Shown here in pieces: positions 53,372-63,902 of a stretch of 64,000 nucleotides of DNA. Position 1 is the stretch's first letter. Every line of letters starts with the position of its first letter. Both the position numbers and the translations under genes were made by a program. The DNA is from Spodoptera frugiperda (lineage: Eukaryota > Arthropoda > Insecta > Lepidoptera > Noctuidae), in the NCBI RefSeq assembly GCF_023101765.2, contig NC_064224.1:3974103-4038102 (forward strand). Reading direction: 5' to 3'. The notes under the pieces are model-generated. The model was not told where the DNA came from, did not search any database, and was given only the letters and a program-made list of their open reading frames with translations.

Positions 53372-54483
53372 CAAAAACTTAACAGAATAAAAAATGTCGA
53401 CATCACTTTGCCTTTTCCGGGAATCGACGCTGGTACTTAAAAAAACAACGAGGAAAAGCAGTCAAAGAAGATTGATTATCGCCCATTATTGCTTTACAGC
53501 GTTGTCGGTTAATCTTCGAATGAAAAATTATTTCCTTCAAACAATTTAAGATTCTTTGCACAACACCAATTTATTTATCTTTCCTTTTTATGCATTCAAA
53601 GGCTTTTTGTTTCACAGGCAATTTATCTTCTAATTCGATTATAAATTCAATGACAGTTGAGAAAAATTGGCTGCCATCTTGATTCGATTCAGTATTAAAT
53701 AAAAAATTGATATTTGGTGGCAAAATAAAAATAGATTCCATTTTGGTCGAGTTGATGAATTTGATTGGTTCGTAGGTAATTGAAAAATGTTCCAGTTTGT
53801 TTTGTCTCTTAGGTGCTATAAATAGTTATTGTTTGACATTGTGTTTCAACTTAAGTTTATTCATTACAAAATTGGGGAAATTTTACTCATGTCGAGATAC
53901 GACAATACGAATAACCTTCTAGGAGAAAGTTGGACAAATTATGAAGGAATTAGTTTATTTTTATATTACTGCCACCAATAATTTACTAAAAAATGAAAAC
54001 TTCATTTGGATCAGAACAAACTCATTCAAATACGAACGCCAGACAAAAATTACATACGACATAACTTTACACACAAAACACTTCAGCCAACGACGGTACA
54101 TTTAAAAAGTTTGACAAAAGTAAACACTTCTGTCGCCATATACCCAAGAGTCTGTGAGTGAATGGTTATTCGCGTCGCATTGTGAACCCCAAGACTATTT
54201 CCACACTCGTTTCCACTCCACAAAAGAATACGGACATACAGAAACACCGTGCAGGCTTTCGCTATAAGATTCTAAAGTTTGTTAAACACTTTACGTTTTA
54301 GCTGAAATGCTTATTGTCAAACAGTTGTGTGATGCGAATGTCCTAAGTGTGCTGTTTGTTTTATATTTTCTGTGTTCTTGATGGAAATTCTGTTTTTGAG
54401 TCATTAGGTTACCGGGTTTCTTGTTTCAATGTGAGGTAGGAGAGATTGAAACGCAAGTTTACGTAAATAATGAATGTAGTAGG
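53372..54483. other. No gene seen
   Basis: AT-rich unique-looking sequence, no frame of note. Confidence 0.5.
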
Positions 54484-54648
54484 GCTGATGCCTGATCCGA
54501 GGGTGCGGACTACTTAGCGGGCTTACCGGGGCTCCGGCTCGAAAAGCAGGAGTAGGACTGGGTGGTTTTTAGTCAGTAATAGTCTGACACTCCCCCTCGC
54601 CTCGTTCTGGGCGGGTGAAGACATTGGATGATTTTCTCTACTTAAAAA
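54484..54648 (+). repeat. RB, full-length copy
   Basis: ctgatgcctgatccgagggt, gcttaccggggctccggctc, gaaaagcaggagtaggactg, ctgacactccccctcgcctc, gatgattttctctact plus A-rich end. Confidence 0.8.
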
Positions 54649-54734
54649 TAAGAGAACAGAGAAAACTGATCAGCTCGCTTGCCTGCTCGCTATCCCATAA
54701 ATAAATATTATACACTCTCTGTTCAATTACACCA

Positions 54735-54800
54735 CGTGACAAGTGATAGATGACAGAAATTGGGAGGCCGGAGGACCTTTTCCAATCTTAAGAAACTAAT
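54735..54800 (+). repeat. Fam-I remnant
   Basis: cgtgacaagtgatagatgac, agaaattgggaggccggagg. Short and uncertain. Confidence 0.35.
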
Positions 54801-55079
54801 TTAAAATCGCATTTACTACTACTGCACTTAAAAATCTAGTATTTCCATAAATAATATTAATTCCTTTATTTAATCCCATCAAAGTGCATCTCGATTCAGG
54901 TGCAGTAACAGGGAAAGCTTTAATATTTTTCTCCCGTGTCTGATGCAAAGGAAAGTGCATCGAGGTGGAAAGTCCATGCTAATTTATTTATTCAAGCCCT
55001 CTAAGGAGTGAAGACTATTGCGTTTATGGTTGATGTAATATTAAGAGAATACTAAGCGTAACCTAGCATTTCATCTATA

Positions 55080-55135
55080 TCCATAATAATATTATAAATG
55101 GGAAAGTGTGTGTTTGTTTGTTCTTTAGCCCCTGG
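55080..55135 (+). mobile_element. Helitron-like 5' tip
   Basis: tccataataatattataaat, gggaaagtgtgtgtttgttt. The usual start of short lepidopteran Helitrons; no CTAG end found. Confidence 0.45.
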
Positions 55136-55184
55136 CAGTGGTTAACTCTTGAATATGCAGTCAAATACTTTTGATAATTTTTTA

Positions 55185-55445
55185 ATGGGAGAGCCATGCT
55201 ACGGCGCGAATGGGCCGGTTCAACCGGAGTGATATCACGGCTTACAGAAAACTAACGTGAAGCAACACCTTGAGTTGTGTTTCGTTACCGGAGGGCCAAT
55301 TACCCCCTTCCCAATTTTCCTAATCTTCGATTCCCCAACAAACCTTAATTCCTAACCCCCAATAGGACACACTTGTAACGCCTCTGATGTTTTGGGTGTT
55401 CATAGGTTGCTCGTTTACTGGCTATGTTATGTTATAATAAAAAAA
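55185..55445 (+). repeat. RA, near full-length copy
   Basis: tgggagagccatgctacggc, gcgaatgggccggttcaacc, ccccttcccaattttcctaa. The tail motif region is partly deleted (tgttcataggttgctcgttt). Confidence 0.8.
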
Positions 55446-55677
55446 GCTCCTACTCAGGTAGTCCATTGAATTAACTTCTTGAACTTGAGCAATGAATTGG
55501 AAAATTACAAATAAGGTACACATTTTTATAGCCAGTCATGCGAAGTTAACTTGTTAGTAGATTAATAGGCTTAATTTATTTTTACAGGGAAGCTGTAAAT
55601 TGAGCGGCGAGAAGTCAAAGTCACGGTATTTTTTTAAACGGTTTTATTTAGTTTGCCTTCTTGGGTCTTTAGGGTCG
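55446..55677. other. No gene seen
   Basis: AT-rich with no supported feature. Confidence 0.5.
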
Positions 55678-55720
55678 GTTCATATCCGGAGCTGCGGATA
55701 ACTTAGCGGGTCTACTGTGA
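55678..55720 (+). repeat. RB head fragment
   Basis: atccggagctgcggataact, tagcgggtctactgtgactc, cut where the CT-rich tract begins. Confidence 0.65.
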
Positions 55721-55915
55721 CTCTCATACATCTCTCTCTCTCTGGCCCTCCCTCTCTTTCTCTTTCTCTCTCTATTTCTTCCCCCCCCCTCTCTATCTCT
55801 CTACACACTCCCTCCCTCCCTATACAAATGAGAACCTCTCTCTATTTTTCTCTCTCTTCTCTCTATCCCTCTCTTTCTTTCTCTCTCACATACACACTTT
55901 TTGTCTCTTTTTTAT
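55721..55915. repeat. CT-rich microsatellite tract
   Basis: About 195 bases of nearly pure pyrimidine on the plus strand (tctctctctctctggccctc, nine C at about 55782). The 72-codon Ser/Leu/Pro-rich frame is a by-product. Confidence 0.85.
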
Positions 55916-56364
55916 TAGGAAAATTAATAAGGTAACAGAACTGATGGTAGCTGAAAGTGGACATTAAATCATACCACTTTTTAGAATCCTTGCGAAGTAA
56001 GTGCTATTTATATTATTGAAAATTTAACATCAATAGAAAATTTAGTATAATTTTTACCGATTTTGTTAGCGACTCTTCCAATAAATAGACAATAAAAGTA
56101 ATTTATATTTATTGCTACATAATATATTTATATTTTATTTCCTTTTAATAAAACATCAATCTAAACAAAAATGATACGCAAACGAAAATCGACCTTAAAG
56201 TTAGACGATATCTACAACTTCATTGAAAGTTTTGATTGGAGGCTTATTAAAAGTATATCAACTTTTTATACAACATATAATTACTAAAAGTATAAAGTAA
56301 ACATGTTGATATTGATGGAATATGAGGAACTTTGGATGTAGAGATTCTATTTTTGAATCATTTT
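55916..56364. other. No gene seen
   Basis: AT-rich with no supported feature. Confidence 0.5.
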
Positions 56365-56460
56365 TGTTAAAGTCCCATGTAATAGGGGAAAAGCCTAATG
56401 CCATATTCTGGGCACAATAGCAGACTCCGTGCTACTACTGAGAAATTTTTGAAAATCATA
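56365..56460 (-). repeat. SINE-D body fragment
   Basis: The plus strand shows aagtcccatgtaatagggga, atgccatattctgggcacaa, gactccgtgctactactgag, aaatttttgaaaatca. No head. Confidence 0.7.
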
Positions 56461-56943
56461 GTGTATGTATAAATTTCAGGAAGAAATGATGACATTAAAA
56501 GATAACATTTATTTTCACGATTTTTACCTTGAAAATAGGAACTAAATAATTCTGCCTTAAACGACAACAGCTAACTTGAAGGCTAGTAGTATTAGCAGTT
56601 AAGTAGTAGCAGCAGTAGGTTAGAATAATCTCTAATACAAACAAAATAAAATATTGACTAAAGAGTATATGGACTACCCTTTACATTAAGGCAAAGCCAG
56701 TATTATTGTAATTTATTTAAATGAATACATAATAATATGTAAAGTAATCGCACGGCAACTCTAAATTATTTATGTAACACAAGCTAGCTGTCATCGCAAC
56801 AGGTACTATACATAGATCATGTTTCTTTTTATTTTATGAATTATGTAAACTTCTGTAATACCACTTTGTATTTAATAAAAATACTTAACTTTAGCCTGTA
56901 CGATAGTAAAAATGTTCTCAGGAGATAAGAAGATTAAAAAAAA
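56461..56943. other. No gene seen
   Basis: AT-rich with no supported feature. Confidence 0.5.
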
Positions 56944-57108
56944 AGTTACCGCACACTAGGATTTTCTTCGGTGTCGTGTGTGCATTTACAAACATACAAT
57001 TTCACACACTCAGAACAACCAGAAAGAGTTGATCCGTTCGGGAACCAAACCCGCTATCCGTTGCACGGCAGCAAGTTGCCCAGCTACCGCATCAACCTTG
57101 CAGTTAAG
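56944..57108 (-). repeat. SINE-C copy
   Basis: The plus strand shows taccgcacactaggattttc, ttacaaacatacaatttcac, ccgttcgggaaccaaacccg, ttgcacggcagcaagttgcc. B-box partly mutated. Confidence 0.7.
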
Positions 57109-57537
57109 ATATTGAAAAAGCAAAAAACTCATGAGTCTTAGGTTGTGCAGCATTTCAAAATCTGCACTGTCCTACCGATACTTTTAAATTCTAAATCTAA
57201 TAACCAATTCACTATACCTGAAACTAACCAAAAAATATCAAAAACAATTTACTTCTTCAAAATTCTTTAACCCTTTCTTTGAAGTATTAACAAGTAAACA
57301 CAAGTACATGGCTACAACATTTTAATATAATTATAGGTACTTATGTCTGTCATCTAATTAGGGGCGTTTGAGAAGGGTGGCTGACCGTCATCCACACTCA
57401 AAGGATGACCTAATGATTTAACTTTGTTAATTTGGATGCAAGAGTGTATAGGGTAAGGGTATAATGATTGGGTATTTAATGTACCTATATCAATGTTCGT
57501 CCAAACAAATTGAGTCCGTAATATAGGTAATAATGTT
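57109..57537. other. No gene seen
   Basis: AT-rich with no supported feature. Confidence 0.5.
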
Positions 57538-57690
57538 ATCCGGAGCTGCGGACTGCTTAGTGGGTTATTGGAGCTCCGGCTCGAACAGCAGGAGTAGGAA
57601 CGGGGTGGTTTTTAGTCAGTAAGAGTCTAGCAATTCTTCTCGCCTCGCCCAAGGGAAAAGTAATTGGATGATTTCCACCCTAAAAAAATA
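57538..57690 (+). repeat. RB copy
   Basis: ttatccggagctgcggactg, gctccggctcgaacagcagg, ggtttttagtcagtaagagt, ttggatgatttccacc, then A-rich end. Confidence 0.8.
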
Positions 57691-57889
57691 AAGTTGGTAC
57701 TACTAAATGTATGTTATAATTTTTTTTCAAATTATAAAATTGTTTGATTTCAAAATTAAATCATCATTCTAGTATGACATTTATTCAAATTGGTGATTGA
57801 TTAAATTTACAACACAAATTTTGAGAAACGGTATACCGTACTTCTAAATGACAAAAATATAACCTTTAAAGTTAAAATGCGAACCTCGT

Positions 57890-58012
57890 TTTTTTAGTCG
57901 CATAATATACCTTAAGTCTGAATAATAATATGCTGAAAATCACAACAAGATACAAACACACAAGCAGGTCAAACTGAGAACTTCTTTTTATGGAGTCGGT
58001 TAAAAATAATAA
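57890..58012 (-). repeat. Fam-Q repeat, shortened
   Basis: The plus strand: tataccttaagtctgaataa, taatatgctgaaaatcacaa, tcaaactgagaacttctttt, tatggagtcggtta. Confidence 0.55.
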
Positions 58013-58609
58013 AAAGTACTACTCCTTACTAAAACACGATAAACCACAATACGTATAATTCCCGTCTCCCTAAAAACACCAAAACATAATTTTACACGTA
58101 CAAAAGCTCCTTCAAGCTGACACCTTTATTCTTGGTACAGTTTTACGCAAAATCGAGTCAGTTCTATATAATTTGATTGTGCCTTGGTCCAAACGTGAGT
58201 TGATTCGTAAGATGGCAAACGGCCCGACCTTTTAGTGAAGACAGCATCACATGAACCTACTCAAAACTCGCAGAAATCTTCAACCGATTTTATACCTTAT
58301 CTTTCTAAGATATGGTAGGTATTCTTTTGATGATATTTGACAGGTTTGAGTAGGTTATAGTTGGTAGTACGTGGTGTAAACCTCGCAAATTGGGAGCTTG
58401 CTTGGCAACCAAAGGAAGTTCCAGAATTCTTTTAGATTTTTTCGTGTTCGTATAATTGAAGTGTGTAAACCTTTTGGTTAATATTTAAACATTTCTTGGT
58501 GAATGAGAAAGGAATGTTGCTTTAAGTCAGGTCAGGATTACATGAACTATAAAATTGGTTTTTAAAAGATTTTCCCACCAAAGCGTTAAATGTATCACTC
58601 TGTATTTGT
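58013..58609. other. No gene seen
   Basis: AT-rich with no supported feature. Confidence 0.5.
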
Positions 58610-58785
58610 ATACTAGCTTTTGCCAGCAGCTTCACTCGCATTTCCTTGAGATAAACCGCCTATGTGCTATCTCAGACCATAATCTATCCCAGTGACAAAT
58701 TTCATATCAATCCTTTCATCCGTTTTGATGTGATCGAGTAACAAATAAACATACATTAGTTAGATAACAGTATAAATCCCATAGG
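58610..58785 (-). mobile_element. Helitron-like non-autonomous element
   Basis: The plus strand starts tatactagcttttgccagca and includes cagaccataatctatcccag and gtgatcgagtaacaaataaa. Minus-strand 3' end is CTAG. Sister of 5791-5945. Lies about 160 bases left of the large Helitron, opposite orientation. Confidence 0.55.
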
Positions 58786-59069
58786 GTAAGTCTATAGCTA
58801 TACACCGAACTCGAATCTACTCTATGTCTTTTGTAAAACAAACAAAAATACGAACGGAACAAGAGACCTCTCGCTTCGAACAGCAACGAACAACGAAGCA
58901 ATCAAATTACCATTAAATTGAAACCAACAACCAACTTACGCTTTCTATCTATACATATAATAAAATCGTAGAAAAGTGCTGTCTGTACATTGAAAATAAA
59001 AATAAAAAAAATAGCAGGGGTTATTGTTATGTCGATGTCGAACCCAAAAATGTAATTAACTTTTTTTTT

Positions 59070-59165
59070 GTCTGTTTGTCTGTTTGTCTGTTTGTCTGTT
59101 TGTCTGTTTGTCTGTTTGTCTGTTTGTCTGTTTGTCTGTTTGTCTGTTTGTCTGTTTGTCTGTTC
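59070..59165 (+). repeat. (GTCTGTTT)n, about 12 units
   Basis: An eight-base unit repeated about twelve times almost without error near the Helitron 5' end. It produces misleading Thr/Gln/Asn/Arg-rich or Val/Cys/Leu-rich frames on the two strands. Confidence 0.95.
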
Positions 59166-59470
59166 GTCTGTGCGCGCTAATCTCAGAAACGGCTGATCCG
59201 AGTTGGATGCGGTTTTCACGAATATATTGTGGGATGCTTAAATTTACATTTAGTGTTTGTTTCATGTCAATCGGTTCATAAATAAAAAAGTTATGTCAAA
59301 TTAAAGAATCACGTCGAACATTCTATGCTTATACCATTAATCTCCGCAAGTATTTGACGGATTTGGTTGAAATTTGGTACAGATATAGTTTAGAACCTTA
59401 GAAAGGACATAGATATATTTTTATTTCAAAAATCAAAAAATAAAAATAAGAAATAAATTATTTATAAATA

Positions 59471-59620
59471 ATTCTATGTCGATCGTTACACGACTTCGGT
59501 TCATGTTATTGTTTTAATTTATCGAAAAAAAGTAAATAAATAGTAAAAAGGTATGAAAAAAATAATATCAATATAATAAAACATTTAGTACAAAGAAAAT
59601 GCTCTAACGGAGTATAGATA
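59471..59620 (+). repeat. 150 bp tandem duplication, unit 1
   Basis: Starts attctatgtcgatcgttaca and ends ggagtatagata. Confidence 0.95.
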
Positions 59621-59769
59621 ATTCTATGTCGATCGTTACACGACTTCGGTTCATGTTATTGTTTTAATTCATCGAAAAAAGTAAATAAATAGTAAAAAGG
59701 TATGAAAAAAATAATATCAATATAATTAAACTTTTAGTACAAAGAAAATGCCCGAACGGAGTATAAATA
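59621..59769 (+). repeat. 150 bp tandem duplication, unit 2
   Basis: Starts attctatgtcgatcgttaca again and ends ggagtataaata. Few differences from unit 1 (for example gctctaacgg versus cccgaacgg), so a recent event inside the Helitron. Confidence 0.95.
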
Positions 59770-60344
59770 AATAATCCAAGTTGTCTTTATCCTCGATAGA
59801 TGGCGTTGGGATCGAAATAGATCGCGCTATGGTTTCGTTACATTCATTTGGTTGGGTATCGGCCGAGCGCTTCGGTACTATCGTAGAAAAAGTGTATTAT
59901 CAGTCGTATGATTATTTGTCTGTAGTGGTCCTGCTGTTTCGTATATTCTAAATTGGTTTCGTTGTATTTGTCAATTAATAAGTTTATTTGTTGGGTTTTC
60001 CTGGTTTTTTGGTTAAACTATTTAACGTAGGTTTAGTTTGATATCGATTATTAGTAGTTACTGTAGTTAGTTTTTTTAATAAAATTGTAAGTCTAATTTT
60101 TTTATTAATTAGATTAGATTTAAGTCGTTTCTTTTAAATTATTTAGTTTAAGCTTGGTTATTATAGCATAGAGGATAGGTTGTAATATAGTTTCTTTTTT
60201 AATTGTTATAAATTCGTAATTCGTAGCTTTCTTTAGTTTTAAGTTAGTTTAAGTCCGTTTTAAACTATTTTTTCAATGCCCTAAGTGAGTATACATCTAT
60301 TAAATTCAAACGCAGAGCTTATTATGTTGATTTTTGAAAGTTCC

Positions 60345-60461
60345 CTGGAATATCTTCCACATCTCATTTTTGAAGAGATCCCGCGAGATCGGGAACTATG
60401 TGGTTAAAACCAAAAATTTGCCGGAAGTCACTATTCCACGCGAACGAAGTCGCGGGCAATA
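60345..60461 (+). mobile_element. Internal Helitron-type 3' terminal segment
   Basis: aagagatcccgcgagatcgg, gaactatgtggttaaaacca, then ccacgcgaacgaagtcgcgg and gcaatataaaa. The hairpin is there but CTAG is replaced by tata. It looks like an older 3' terminus now lying inside the element. Confidence 0.55.
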
Positions 60462-61258
60462 TAAAATAAATGTAATCATCGCGTAATGTATTAGTGTTAC
60501 CGCCGATGTAGTGAAATTGTGGTTTTTGTTAATAATTGTGAAGTTTTGTGGCAAAAAGGTTATGGATAACCTACGAAAAAACATAAACAAAGAAAATAAT
60601 TTCAAGTTTTCGTCATGAAAAGGTAATGTAGGAATTAAAACAATACGCTATAATCATGACCCATATTCTTAACTTTGTAATGGTGTATAATTTATAACAT
60701 ATAAGTAAGGGAAATACGAGAATTATCATGTTTTCTAACCTAAGTCGGAATGAAAAAAGCATTCTAATAATTTCGGGATCACCACCGGGTTTCGCGACCG
60801 CGGGAGCCGAACACTCCATGGGTTAATTCAAACCCCATTCAACCCTCACGGGTGATAAAATAAGGGATGATGAAGGATGTAAAATGTATTAGTTTGAACC
60901 TATCAGTACGTAATGGAACGAACAAAATAATGTTTAGTTCTAAATGTTGAGAAGTTCTGCCTACCGCTATTAGATGGCGCTGTGCATTTTCGTCTCATTT
61001 CTGAATCGCGGTGTTAAGATTCTCCGCCAGTTAATTACCTTCGAACTGAACTGTAGGTAATCTGTTTGTTTGGTTGCTGCGGATTGCCTTCCTCACTGAC
61101 ATATTAAACATAAATATTTCTAGCGGATTATATTTGACGGTTCTTTTCTTGGCATTTTGTTTTGGTTAGTCGTTTTGGTCATAGACTGCGTTGTATTTGG
61201 CATTTGTTTTGTTTTCGTTTGGTTTAAGCTTAGGTTTTGTTGGTTAGACTTTTTTAAA

Positions 61259-61519
61259 ATGGCTAAAGAAAATCTAAACGTTAATGGAGAAGTTGAAGAA
61301 TGTACTGTCGTCCCTATTGTTGGTGGCGGTGCATGTTTGTTTCGTGCTCTCTCTTATTTAATGTACGGAACACAAGACAGAGCAATGGAGGTGCGTACAG
61401 AAATTGTCAAATATGTGGTTAATGACTGGAGCAAGTTTTCAATTATGACCCACGACAGGAATGGTGATAACTATGTAACACCTGACGAATATTTTGCTGA
61501 TATGATGAAAAATGCTTAA
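61259..61519 (+). CDS. Truncated OTU-type cysteine protease frame, Helitron-borne
   Basis: An 86-codon frame from the ATG at 61259-61261 (aaaatgg context); an upstream in-frame ATG at 61157 would add a hydrophobic stretch and is less likely. Residues 20-36 (IVGGGACLFRALSYLMY) match the start of an OTU domain, where a Cys nucleophile lies in a DGxC loop: Cys26 is present but the usual Asp before it is Gly23. Then VRTEIVKYVVNDW and HDRNGDNYVTPDEYFADM follow, after which the frame stops. The rest of the domain with the catalytic His (about 100 residues or more in the family) is missing. OTU domains remove ubiquitin from proteins and are known as accessory domains of some animal Helitrons. This copy is probably inactive. 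Confidence 0.6.
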   Translation: MAKENLNVNGEVEECTVVPIVGGGACLFRALSYLMYGTQDRAMEVRTEIVKYVVNDWSKFSIMTHDRNGDNYVTPDEYFADMMKNA

Positions 61520-61677
61520 TAGTTTTAGCGCCTAATGACAGATTAGTAAAGAATATTGTGTACAAAGAAGTTTTGTAGGCCCTAATTTTTTACACACGCT
61601 AAAAGTAAAGCCGCAAAAACCATACCTAATTAATAATAATACTTCTTAACGCGAGCGAAGCCGCGGGCAAAAGCTAG

Positions 61678-61920
61678 TATAACAATAAAATTTAAACACA
61701 AACGGCATGAAATCATAGCCTACAAAGTAACAACACGTTTTATTTCAAATTCCATATAACAGTTGAGCAAAATACAAATCCAATATGCGATATTCGGTAG
61801 TCACGTTCTTGTCTTATTTTACGTCAGTCTTGCTTTATCTTTGCGCGTTGAATTGCTTGAGTAAGGCTCATAATGACAGAAATACATATTTTCGTAAGGT
61901 GCTGAATGTATATTGCTAAT
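61678..61920. other. Helitron right flank
   Basis: AT-rich sequence with no supported feature. Confidence 0.5.
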
Positions 61921-61968
61921 GTCATTTTTATTATTTGATGGTTATTCTGAAATGGTTATATTTTTATG
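61921..61968. repeat. 48 bp direct repeat left of SINE-D
   Basis: Starts gtcatttttattatttgatg and ends tatttttatg. Matches 62237-62284 at 46 of 48 positions. Confidence 0.95.
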
Positions 61969-62236
61969 TATCGTATCGTTACGCCTTTTATTCTTGAAGG
62001 GGATGAAGGTGATAATGTTACTGTATAATGTACACTCACATTTTGCCATTTATGTTATAAGTCCAATGAAATAGGGGGTGAGTCTATTGTCATATTATTA
62101 TACTGGACACACTTCTAGACTCCGTGCTACTTACTAGTGAGAATATTTTCGAAAAATTGAAATAACCCAGTAATAATTTGCCTGATCCGGGAATCGAACC
62201 GTCTGTCGCACTTGCAACCTTTCGACCTACAAGGCA
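61969..62236 (-). repeat. SINE-D, near full-length copy
   Basis: The plus strand: gttacgccttttattcttga (tail), caatgaaatagggggtgagt, gactccgtgctacttactag, gatccgggaatcgaaccgtc (reversed B-box), gcacttgcaacctttcgacc (reversed A-box region), aaggcag. A 64-codon frame overlapping its head is not a gene. Confidence 0.8.
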
Positions 62237-62284
62237 GTCATTTTTATTATTTGATGGTTTTTCTGGAATGGTTATATTTTTATG
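62237..62284. repeat. 48 bp direct repeat right of SINE-D
   Basis: Second copy of the flanking repeat, offset 316 bases. Confidence 0.95.
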
Positions 62285-63094
62285 GCCTGGTTTCGGATTT
62301 TTGTCGATTGAGATTTATATAGTCTTCAGTTTAATATTACATGGATTACGTGACTTTTATCTCTGGAGATAGACCACATAACAGAGTGCCTCTATTCTGA
62401 TCTCTAAGTGATTTACGAGTATTCTTTAATATTGAACTGTACTCTATATGTATCGTACTGTATATACTTGTTATGTCTATATCACCAAGTTGCACTTTTG
62501 CGGAATAGAACAGAATAAAATTTAATTTAGTGGACGTAATTCCGTCATTATCACTTCTATTTTAATTGAGGAACAAATATTTTCATAAAATAACTTATTA
62601 TTCCTGTTATCGATAATCGGATAACCTTTGCATACAAGAGAAAGATAATTAAGTACTGTGCCTCAAAAAATAAATGCATATTTTATATACTTAAAACCAA
62701 AAAACATATCAAAACAATGTATCCGAAAAGTCTTACGTAGGAACTTAAGCTCAGAAGTCGCTCAAATCTACATCTTCGTGTATACTCAGTTGCAAATCAC
62801 AAACGGAGCGTGGGGAATTGATATGAAGTGTATGGAAATGTGCAAACAGCGTATTGGGAAATAGGAAACGGTTTGGTGCCTGCGCGTTGACGATTACTGT
62901 GTTGCACAAACTGTGTCTAGGAGTATTGCTATTTGTTTTTGTCAAGGCGGTGACAAATAAAATGTGCGTATAATTTAAAAATGTTTATTTGCGTTTTTTA
63001 CGTTACTCTACATGAAGTATACAATACACAGATTACCTTCGTTTTTTTTATCTTTTTTTCAGTTTCACATAGTAGAGGGTGAGCACATTTTCAA
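62285..63094. other. No gene seen
   Basis: Frames at 62658-62864 (+) and 62751-62945 (-) overlap and lack domains. Confidence 0.45.
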
Positions 63095-63262
63095 CTGACT
63101 TAAAAATTTTGGTTCTCCGTTTGTTGTATGTTGGTATGTATGTTTGTACGCGATTATCTCGCGATTAACTGAACCGATTTTAGGTGCGGTTTTCAGAATA
63201 GTATTTTTCAGACTTAGGAGAAGGTTAAGTATTACCTTAAAAAAGGGAGGCGGTTGCATTAA
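63095..63262 (+). repeat. Fam-Q repeat
   Basis: caactgacttaaaaattttg, tgtatgttggtatgtatgtt, cgcgattatctcgcgattaa, ctgaaccgattttaggtgcg, gttttcagaatagta, cttaaaaaagggaggcgg. Confidence 0.65.
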
Positions 63263-63691
63263 AAAAAAACAGTTCAAGCAGTTCAGTGTTGAGAATTTTT
63301 CGAAACAATAATATATGTTGTCGTTTTTCATTGTATTGTCAAGTTGTTAGAATTTTTGCTTATAAACAAAATGTAATGTAATTTTATACTTTACATCCAC
63401 ACCATATTTAAAGACATTAATTAAATACAAGATTCACTAAGAAAACGACTGGCCAGCGGTCCTGTCTCCCTGACCTCAAGCTGCAGGTGTTGCTGCAAAG
63501 TTTAGCATTTCTGTGTAATCCCAGCTTTGCCAATGTCAGATGGTGTCGCATCGCCTCTGACAAGGTTAAATGGTGCTTAGTAAGATTAGTTTAAGACTCC
63601 TAATTGATCATTGCTAGCTAATTTGGGGTATAATTTAGGTTATAATGTGCTAAATATTGGTGTATAATGCCCGTCTTGAAGATTATTTTAA
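63263..63691. other. No gene; one GC-balanced patch
   Basis: About 63450-63580 (ctgtctccctgacctcaagc, tcgcatcgcctctgacaagg) is less AT-rich and may be part of a repeat, but no second copy is seen here. Confidence 0.45.
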
Positions 63692-63902
63692 AATATTAGA
63701 CACGTATTTTTTATTATATTCTTATGGAAACAAATACTGTCGAAGAAATATCGTATTGATATAAATCGTGTGACGTCACTTCTCGGTATATTTTATAGGC
63801 AGAAAAATTACGTATTTTCTCCCACTCCTTAACTTTGATATTTTTTTTATCTAAGTATTTTTATTTTTTATGACAAAACGAAAAAAATACGTGTCTAATA
63901 TA
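63692..63902. mobile_element. MITE-S
   Basis: Inverted ends: atattagacacgtatttttt on the left and aaaaaatacgtgtctaatat on the right (63882-63902). The interior has gtcgaagaaatatcg and tgtgacgtcacttctcggta. Decayed second copy at 39639-39860. Confidence 0.75.

Larger units (their letters stand above)
58948..61677 (+). mobile_element. Helitron, 2.7 kb, with OTU-like frame
   Basis: Starts TC (tctatacatataataaaatc) after an A at 58947. Ends gcgggcaaaagctag at 61677, followed by T, fitting insertion into AT. A GC-rich hairpin (cgcg...cgcg, about 61650-61666) precedes CTAG by some ten bases, as Helitron 3' ends require. Contents in order: an octamer microsatellite, a 150 bp tandem duplication, an internal second 3'-type hairpin (about 60438-60461) and a short OTU-domain frame. 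No Rep/helicase frame is present, so it is non-autonomous. Confidence 0.8.

Noticed and set aside
55717..55935. Ser/Leu/Pro-rich 72-codon frame
   Set aside because: Low-complexity CT tract.
58902..59281. Three frames rich in QTDKQTNR or SVCLFVCL repeats
   Set aside because: They are translations of the GTCTGTTT microsatellite on both strands, with no sign of a real protein.
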